64,000 nt of DNA from Paralcaligenes sp. KSB-10 (lineage in GTDB: Bacteria > Pseudomonadota > Gammaproteobacteria > Burkholderiales > Burkholderiaceae_B): contig NZ_CP089848.1 in assembly GCF_021266465.1 (NCBI RefSeq), forward strand, positions 1,984,001 through 2,048,000. Reading direction: 5' to 3'. Below the pieces are notes generated by a model. The model made no database searches. It saw nothing but the letters and a program-made list of their open reading frames with translations, and was not told where the DNA came from. Below are positions 58,319-64,000 of the stretch, piece after piece (position 1 is the stretch's first letter; each line of letters opens with the position of its first letter). The translations under genes were made by a program, and so were the position numbers.

Positions 58319-60016
58319 TCAGGACGCCGGATTCAGGACTGCGCCATAATCGACGGGGAATTCCTCAGCCGCGCAAGGATCGCGGGGAGCCAGCCTGTGC
58401 AGCAGCACCAGATTCGCCAATTCATTGCGAGCCCGCATGCCGTCATGCCTGGCCTCGCTGCGCATGGCCGCCATGGACACCACGTGATACAAGACGGACG
58501 CCGCCTGCCGGGCCAGATCCGAGCGGCCTTCCCGCGATGCTTTCTCGGCCAGCCGATAAGCTTTTTCCAGACTGTCTTGCTGCAGGGCCGCCAGGGGCTC
58601 GGGGCAAGCCGCGCCTTCGGCCAAAAGGCTGTCCACGTGCAGCCTGAGAGCCGCAAGACAATTGTTTTTCTGTATGGCCCGCAACACATCGAGGGCCACA
58701 ATATTGCTGGTGCCTTCCCATATCGAGCCCAGATGGGCATCGCGCACCAGGCGCGACTCGACCCATTCTTCTATGTAACCGCAACCGCCTCGCACTTCCA
58801 TGCCATCGCCGGTCACTTTCCTGGCGTCGCGGCAGGCACGGAACTTGATCAACGGGGTCATGATCCGGACCAGGGTCCTGGCCTGCTCATCGCCGCGATC
58901 GGACTGCTCCAGGGCCTGGGCAGTCTGGAACACAAAAGAACGCGCTTGCTCGGCCACCAGGGTCATCTTGAGCAACTGCTTTTGCATCAAAGGCATGTCG
59001 ACCAGGCGTTTGCCGAAGGCCAGGCGATTTTCGGCCACGAACATAGCCTCGCTGACTGCCCGCCGCATCAAGCCAGCCGCCCGCATGCCATTGGACAGGC
59101 GCGAATTGTTGACCATATCGGCCATTTGCTGAAAGCCGCGGCCCGGTTCGCCAATCAGCCAGGCATACGCGCCCTCGAGGCGGATCTCGCCGCTGGCCAT
59201 CGACCGGGTGCCCAGCTTGTCTTTCAAACGCAAAATACGATAGTGGTTATGCCCGCCCTCGGGCAGGTCCCTGGGCAGCAAGAAAAGCGATACACCCGCC
59301 AGGCCCTCTTTGGCCTCGCTGCGAGCCAGCACCATGGCGAAACCGGCGTCCGGATTCGAGCAGAACCACTTATCGCCGAACAACCGCCAACGGCCATCGG
59401 GCTGCAATTCAGCCTGTGTCTGGGTCGCACTGATATCCGAACCCGCCGCCTGCTCGGTCATGAACATCGCACCCTGACGCAATTCGTCGAAATCCAGGGC
59501 CGTGACCTGCGGCAGGATTTTATCCACCAGCCCTGGCTCGCCGAATTTGCGCAGCGTGCGGGCCAGGGAATCCGTCATGCTGACCGGACAGCACAGGCCA
59601 AATTCGGCCTGCACGAACAGATATGTCAGGGCGTATTTGGCCACAGGCGGCATGGGCGCTCCCCAGCCCAGCACTCCAGACCGATGGGACATGGCCGCCA
59701 GGCCGAGTTTCCCGTACGCCATTTTTTCCAGCTCGACATAAGCGGGATGCTTGGAAAGCCGCGACTCATCGATTCCCGCACGGCTGCGCACCGACAATTC
59801 AGGCGGATTTTTATCGGCGATCGCAGCCAGTTCGTCCAGCGAGGAGCCAGCCAGACGGCCCAACTCGTCAAAGTGCGGCAGCAAATGGGCGTACAAATCC
59901 GGCGGCAGGTATTTTTCCAGCATGGGGCGGGCATAGGGGTCCACCCGAAACAGATTGATCCCGCGGGAATCCGGGATATTCAGCGTTGCGCTTGCCGCAG
60001 AAGGTTCGCGTACCAT
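58319..60016 (-). CDS. Acyl-CoA dehydrogenase-family protein
   Basis: The 565-residue flavoprotein has the ACAD core: FGLCCPVSMTDSLARTLRKFGEP, MFMTEQAAGSDISATQT, LFGDKWFCSNPDAGFAMVLARS, KLGTRSMASGEIRLEGAYAWLIGEPGRGFQQM and the C-terminal EVRGGCGYIEEWVESRLVRDAHLGSIWEGTSNIVALDVLRA. It is longer than standard ACADs (about 380) and closer to the AidB-like or long-chain type. It is the first gene of the three-gene module with Bug and CoA-transferase, divergent from a LysR regulator. Confidence 0.9.
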   Translation of the reverse strand: MVREPSAASATLNIPDSRGINLFRVDPYARPMLEKYLPPDLYAHLLPHFDELGRLAGSSLDELAAIADKNPPELSVRSRAGIDESRLSKHPAYVELEKMAYGKLGLAAMSHRSGVLGWGAPMPPVAKYALTYLFVQAEFGLCCPVSMTDSLARTLRKFGEPGLVDKILPQVTALDFDELRQGAMFMTEQAAGSDISATQTQAELQPDGRWRLFGDKWFCSNPDAGFAMVLARSEAKEGLAGVSLFLLPRDLPEGGHNHYRILRLKDKLGTRSMASGEIRLEGAYAWLIGEPGRGFQQMADMVNNSRLSNGMRAAGLMRRAVSEAMFVAENRLAFGKRLVDMPLMQKQLLKMTLVAEQARSFVFQTAQALEQSDRGDEQARTLVRIMTPLIKFRACRDARKVTGDGMEVRGGCGYIEEWVESRLVRDAHLGSIWEGTSNIVALDVLRAIQKNNCLAALRLHVDSLLAEGAACPEPLAALQQDSLEKAYRLAEKASREGRSDLARQAASVLYHVVSMAAMRSEARHDGMRARNELANLVLLHRLAPRDPCAAEEFPVDYGAVLNPAS

Positions 60017-60044
60017 GATGAGCCACACAAAATAAAGTGACTCA

Positions 60045-60056
60045 AATCTTAAGATT
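60045..60056. promoter_or_regulatory. Possible LysR operator
   Basis: AATCTTAAGATT is a perfect 12-bp palindrome in the A/T-rich 105-bp space between the divergent dehydrogenase and LysR genes. It lies 66 bp before the LysR ATG, where regulators of this type often bind. Confidence 0.4.
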
Positions 60057-60121
60057 CGGTATTAATATAAACAAATACTATATTTATTTAGATCAATACA
60101 AAAAAAGTATAGAAGCTTCTC

Positions 60122-61036
60122 ATGGATCTGGATCCCCGCCTATTGCGCTACTTTGTCGCCGTGGCCGAAGAGTTGAACTTCAGCCGCGCGGCCAGGCGCC
60201 TGCATATTTCGCAGCCGCCTTTGAGCTATGCCATCAAGCAACTGGAAGAAGCCATCCAGGTCCAATTGCTGGTCCGCACCAGCCGTCAGGTGGAACTCAC
60301 CGCCGCGGGCCGGGTCTTGTACAACGAAGCATTGTTCCTGCTGCGCAAGAATGCCGATGTCCAGAAACTGATTCAACGCATCGACGCCGGCCTGCACGGG
60401 CAAATCAAAATAGGCTTTGTCGGCTCCATGCTGTATCGACGCTTATCCGACGTGCTGAAACTGTTCCAAAAGCATTATCCCGACATCGAACATGTACTGC
60501 TCGAATTGAACTCCGCGGAACAAATCGAACTGATCGAGCACGGCGGGCTGGACCTGGGCTTCATCCATGCCAACCCCGTGCCCGCCACCATGTCCCGTCT
60601 CGATCTGGTATCCGAGCCGTTTGCCATCTGCCTGCCGGACACTCATCCACTGGCCGGCGAGGCCTATATCGATCTGAACGAGTTGGCGCAGGACGATTTC
60701 ATTTTCTTTTCCCGGTCATTTTCTCCCAGCTATTATGAAACCCTGCTGTCCATGTGCCTGCACGCCGGCTTTTTCCCCAAAGTGAAAAACGAAGCGCGGC
60801 ACTGGCTGAGCGTTGCATCGCTGGTGTCGCAGGGAATGGGAGTATCGATCGTTCCGGAATGCCTGTCGCGCAGCGGCCTGTCGGGCATACGGTTCCTGCC
60901 GTTCGAGCATGACCACAAATCGGTCTGCAGCCTGATCTGGTCGGCGCAGCCTGCGTCCCATATCAAGGAAAAACATATAGAGCTGGTCAAAGGCGTGTAT
61001 GGTTGCCAGGCGCAACAGGCAAGCCCTGCCGTCTAA
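60122..61036 (+). CDS. LysR-family transcriptional regulator
   Basis: The 304-residue regulator has the N-terminal LysR helix-turn-helix (LRYFVAVAEELNFSRAARRLHISQPPLSYAIKQLEEAI) and an effector domain (GQIKIGFVGSMLYRRLSDVL, DLGFIHANPVP, VSQGMGVSIVPECLSRSGL) like that of BenM/CatR-type members. It is divergent from the acyl-CoA dehydrogenase-Bug-CoA-transferase operon and is the obvious candidate to activate it with a pathway acid as ligand. Confidence 0.93.
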   Translation: MDLDPRLLRYFVAVAEELNFSRAARRLHISQPPLSYAIKQLEEAIQVQLLVRTSRQVELTAAGRVLYNEALFLLRKNADVQKLIQRIDAGLHGQIKIGFVGSMLYRRLSDVLKLFQKHYPDIEHVLLELNSAEQIELIEHGGLDLGFIHANPVPATMSRLDLVSEPFAICLPDTHPLAGEAYIDLNELAQDDFIFFSRSFSPSYYETLLSMCLHAGFFPKVKNEARHWLSVASLVSQGMGVSIVPECLSRSGLSGIRFLPFEHDHKSVCSLIWSAQPASHIKEKHIELVKGVYGCQAQQASPAV

Positions 61037-61104
61037 GCAAAGCGGGCTTGTGCGGCAGGCTTAGGCACAAAGGTGCAGGCAGGCCTCGGCGGTACGCCAG
61101 CCTG

Positions 61105-62064
61105 TCAAACATGCGCCCTCAGCCATGCGTCAATACGCAGCGCAATGTCAATATTGTTGTTGTCGACCATAAGCAAATGAGAGTTCCCGAATATGCCCAC
61201 TTCCGGCAAGGAAAAAACATCGACACCGTCGTGCGAATTTGCAAATTCGCCGATCTTTTTTTTCAAAATAGCCCAGCGCTCATCCGACTCCATATTGTCA
61301 CCCATCACCATTAGTGTGGGAGTCCGATACCCCTGCGATTGAAAACACGGAATTCCCGCAGGCTCAACAGCGACCAGAGCTTTGACCAACGCCGAATGTT
61401 TTCCGGCCAGCCTCAAGGCCAGGGGTCCTGACTGCGAATGGCACAGAATGGATGCGGGCCCCAGCCGCTCCAGCAAAGCCTGAAAAGCCTTGATCATAGC
61501 CTCGTTGGTATGCGCCCAGCGCGGCACCATTTGTTTGGACAGCTGGTCGAATGCCTCCAGAGGGAATCGGGAGTTTTCGTACGAGGTCCGCAGCGACCGA
61601 TCTGCGTTGTAGCTCGATGCATGGTTCCCTATGCGAAAGCGGCTATACACATCATCGACCGTCTGCGTAATGGGCTTTTCGGGCCAGATGTCGGGGTAAG
61701 GTGCGAAACCGGAGCGCCCGCGCTCAACAGCGTCGCACACATAGACGTCCCATCCTTGCCGAATAAAAAAGTTGAGCCATCCATCTCGCCCATCGGGCGT
61801 GCTTTCCCACACTACGCCTGTCATCCCTCCACCATGCCACAACACCAACGGCCCCTTGCCGTTACGCTGCTCGGGGTGAAAATATTGAACATACATCTGT
61901 TCAACAACATAGGTCCCGTTAAGATTAATCTTGACGGGCTCACCCCCTTCACTCAAGACACGCTCAAAACTGGAGCGGCCCGATAATTGAACATGCCGGC
62001 CGCCAACATGAAAAGAACCCATGTCGCGCAAGCGTATCGGCTCCGCATTATGTTTCCCGTGCAT
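61105..62064 (-). CDS. Alpha/beta hydrolase
   Basis: The 319-residue protein has the alpha/beta-hydrolase fold with an oxyanion loop HGGG (77-80), a nucleophile Ser210 in the unusual elbow CHSQSG (Ser at the last conserved Gly position), an acid candidate Asp256 (VMGDN) and His296 (GNSHLLM). An esterase or lactonase acting on a ligand of the neighbouring Bug protein is likely, but the substrate is unknown. There is no signal peptide. It starts 54 nt after the Bug gene of the same operon. Confidence 0.88.
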   Translation of the reverse strand: MHGKHNAEPIRLRDMGSFHVGGRHVQLSGRSSFERVLSEGGEPVKINLNGTYVVEQMYVQYFHPEQRNGKGPLVLWHGGGMTGVVWESTPDGRDGWLNFFIRQGWDVYVCDAVERGRSGFAPYPDIWPEKPITQTVDDVYSRFRIGNHASSYNADRSLRTSYENSRFPLEAFDQLSKQMVPRWAHTNEAMIKAFQALLERLGPASILCHSQSGPLALRLAGKHSALVKALVAVEPAGIPCFQSQGYRTPTLMVMGDNMESDERWAILKKKIGEFANSHDGVDVFSLPEVGIFGNSHLLMVDNNNIDIALRIDAWLRAHV

Positions 62065-62118
62065 TACTTTTTACTTCAGGAGTTGAATTTGATTTTCTGA
62101 GAGCGCCCACTGGTCGCT

Positions 62119-63111
62119 CTATTTGGCAACAATATGGTTTTGCGCGATCAAGTCCGCCAACTTTTGAGTTTCAGTTCCAAGGAAATCCGCCAGCACAGCG
62201 GGCGCCCCACCAGCGATGCCTACGCCTAGATCCTTCAAGCGCTTTTGCACTTCGGGGTCGACCAAGGCTTTATTAAAAGCCGTATTTAATTGTTCCACTA
62301 CCGGCTGAGGCGTACCGGCAGGCGCCAGTATCCCGAACCAGGGCGTGACCACCATATTAGGTAGTCCGGCTTCGGCAAAGGTAGGCACATCCGGAATGGC
62401 GCTGGATCGCTCCTTGCTGGCAACGGCTAAGGCATTCAGGCGACCAGCCTTGATGGAAGGCAATGAGGCGGGCAAGTTATCGAAATACATATCCACCTGC
62501 CCACCCAGCAAGTCGCCGGCCACCTGTCCCGCCCCTTTATAGGGGATGTGCGCGATTTGCACCCCAGCTTCTCGTTTCAACAACTCCAATGCCAGATGAG
62601 CCGACCCTCCTATTCCTGAAGACGCGGCATTCAGCTTATTGGGGTTCGCTTTCGCGTAAGCAACAAGTTCTTGAACGGTTTTAGCCGGAACCTTAGGATT
62701 TACGACCAATACGCTGGGTACCGTTCCCACCATGACAATCGGGGCAAACTGAGTGGAGATATTATAGGGAGCAGGTTTATATAGTGATTGCGCGACGGCG
62801 CAACTATAGGCACACATCACCAGGGTATAGCCATCGGGCTTTGCGCGCGATACATACTGAACTCCAATATTGCCCCCGGCGCCTCCCTTGTTGTCGACAA
62901 TGACAGTCTGTTTGAGCTGAGCCCCTACGCGCTGGCCCAGCACGCGAGCAATGATGTCTGGAGTGCCTCCTGCGGGAAACGGCACGACAAGAGTAATGGT
63001 GCGGTCGGGATACGAACCGGCCTGTGCCAAGGCGGGAAAAACCACTGCTGCCATCAATGCAGCTGCGACAAACACCATTCTTCTTGCCAAACCATCGTAT
63101 CGCGAACCCAT
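62119..63111 (-). CDS. Bug-family (TctC) periplasmic solute-binding protein
   Basis: The 330-residue protein has an export signal (LARRMVFVAAALMAAVVFPALAQA) and the Bug signature regions YPDRTITLVVPFPAGGTPDIIAR, NKGGAGGNIGVQYVSRAKPDGYTLVMC and LLGGQVDMYFDNLPASLP. I used the ATG at 63111, with AGGAG upstream. Base composition around it is more A/T-rich than in the central TCA genes. It pairs with a downstream hydrolase gene and a divergent LysR gene. Confidence 0.93.
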   Translation of the reverse strand: MGSRYDGLARRMVFVAAALMAAVVFPALAQAGSYPDRTITLVVPFPAGGTPDIIARVLGQRVGAQLKQTVIVDNKGGAGGNIGVQYVSRAKPDGYTLVMCAYSCAVAQSLYKPAPYNISTQFAPIVMVGTVPSVLVVNPKVPAKTVQELVAYAKANPNKLNAASSGIGGSAHLALELLKREAGVQIAHIPYKGAGQVAGDLLGGQVDMYFDNLPASLPSIKAGRLNALAVASKERSSAIPDVPTFAEAGLPNMVVTPWFGILAPAGTPQPVVEQLNTAFNKALVDPEVQKRLKDLGVGIAGGAPAVLADFLGTETQKLADLIAQNHIVAK

Positions 63112-63263
63112 TTCCTGTCTCCTTGAGCAAACATAAATTGGCACCATTCTATCTACGTAGGTTATATTTAAATAATGATTATTTCCTATGCATTACATAC
63201 CATTTTTAATATGAATTTTTTACGATGAACCGATGATGAAAGATCAGCTCGCTGGCACCCGAA

Positions 63264-64000
63264 ATGACTAGCGCGAGAGTCAGTGGTTTCTCGGCTTTGC
63301 GTCGCCTGAACATGACCTTGCTGCTGTGCTTCGATTCACTTATGCAAACCCGCAGTGTTACTGCTACGGCTCATGCTCTCAATAAAAGCCAACCAGCCAT
63401 CAGCCGGGAACTAGCTCAATTGCGGGAATTGCTGGCTGATCCGCTTTTCGTTGTAATTAAAAAACGCCTGGTGCCTACCGAACGCGCCATCCGTCTGCAT
63501 AACAATATCCATGAGCCACTGTGCACGCTGGAACAAGCTTTATCTCATGACGACGCCTTCAATCCGTTGCTCCTGACAGGAGCGATCAATATCGGAGCCG
63601 CAGCACATATCGAGTTGTTGCTGGCGGCACCATTGACTCTCTTGTTGAGAGCGGCGGCGCCCAATCTCACCGTACGATTCCAGCCGGTGCACGGAGATTT
63701 CGTCCCGGACGATCTAGACTCTTCACGGATGGATATTGCGATAGGGCTGTTCCAGCCACCCCCCAAGCGATTCCGGCACGAAACGCTTTTCGACGATGAG
63801 CGCGTTTGTGTGGTGTCCTCGCAGCATCCCCTGGCGTCGCGAAATCGCCTGACGCTGCACGATCTGCCAAAAATGAAATGGCTGGCGTTTTCTCATATGT
63901 ATGGGGCGGAAACCAACTTCGACCGCGCTTTGCGCAATCTGCACCAGGAAATGCACTTCAGCGTTTACGTATCGAATTTCGGGCTGGCTCCCACATTCTT
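63264..64000 (+). CDS. LysR-family transcriptional regulator (cut by the right edge)
   Basis: The frame opens at ATG 63264 and is still open at the right edge (about 245 residues visible). The helix-turn-helix is LLCFDSLMQTRSVTATAHALNKSQPAISRELAQLRELLADPLF, followed by an effector domain (GAINIGAAAHIELLL, MDIAIGLFQPPPKRFRHETLFDDERVCVVSSQHPLASR) of the NodD/PcpR-like subgroup. It is divergent from the Bug-hydrolase operon. The 152-bp space between them is A/T-rich but shows no clear operator. Confidence 0.88.
   Translation, partial: MTSARVSGFSALRRLNMTLLLCFDSLMQTRSVTATAHALNKSQPAISRELAQLRELLADPLFVVIKKRLVPTERAIRLHNNIHEPLCTLEQALSHDDAFNPLLLTGAINIGAAAHIELLLAAPLTLLLRAAAPNLTVRFQPVHGDFVPDDLDSSRMDIAIGLFQPPPKRFRHETLFDDERVCVVSSQHPLASRNRLTLHDLPKMKWLAFSHMYGAETNFDRALRNLHQEMHFSVYVSNFGLAPTF

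Overview
The window is a 64 kb piece of a GC-rich chromosome that looks like Alcaligenaceae (Burkholderiales, near Bordetella, Achromobacter or Pusillimonas). The clues are the sdhCDAB-sdhE-gltA operon, a large tricarboxylic acid (TCA) cycle locus, Bug/TctC solute-binding proteins beside LysR genes, an EarP/EF-P pair, and DUF2863 and DUF1178 proteins. The assignment rests on protein resemblance and gene order, not on a search. I saw no rRNA, tRNA, CRISPR array or transposase gene.

Layout. 1-3317: a LacI regulator facing a sugar-acid operon (RraA-like, SnoaL-like, mannonate dehydratase-like, the last cut by the left edge). 3355-5851: trpS and zapE. 5941-11654: the 2-oxoglutarate dehydrogenase operon odhA-odhB-lpdA. 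12104-14401: malic enzyme maeB. 15412-20314: sdhC-sdhD-sdhA-sdhB-sdhE-gltA. 20411-26223: a GntR regulator facing mdh, then prpB-prpC-prpD. 26981-33928: an RND efflux operon with a divergent TetR repressor. 33970-35250: three small genes. 36214-41807: the aconitases acnB and acnA. 41992-45582: DUF2863, earP, efp (with target Arg32) and DUF1178. 45690-52727: a peptide-type ABC transporter with a thermonuclease gene at its head. 52845-57276: aidB, corA, DUF423. 56137-64000: two LysR/Bug catabolic modules, the second running off the right edge.

How the genes fit. The centre encodes most of the TCA cycle (citrate synthase, both aconitases, 2-oxoglutarate dehydrogenase, succinate dehydrogenase, malate dehydrogenase), malic enzyme for exit to pyruvate, and the 2-methylcitrate pathway for propionyl-CoA. 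AcnB can supply the missing methylisocitrate-forming step. An identical 19-bp A/T-rich sequence lies in the gntR/mdh intergenic region and in the acnB promoter region, so the GntR protein probably co-controls these genes. The odhA and mdh leaders share a hairpin with the same stem sequence.

The most unusual structure is a non-coding composite repeat of about 0.7-0.8 kb present three times (near 14525-15240, 26248-26978 and 35253-36047). Each copy has two long imperfect palindromes, A (about 202-205 bp) and B (about 225-226 bp). Each palindrome has its own roughly 32-bp terminal inverted repeats, but the two share an internal core. They are separated by a conserved spacer and bounded by outer inverted repeats. 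The stem of the central hairpin changes between copies while staying paired. Copies 1 and 3 are direct and copy 2 is inverted. Copies 2 and 3 bracket the efflux block, which sits between prpD and acnB.
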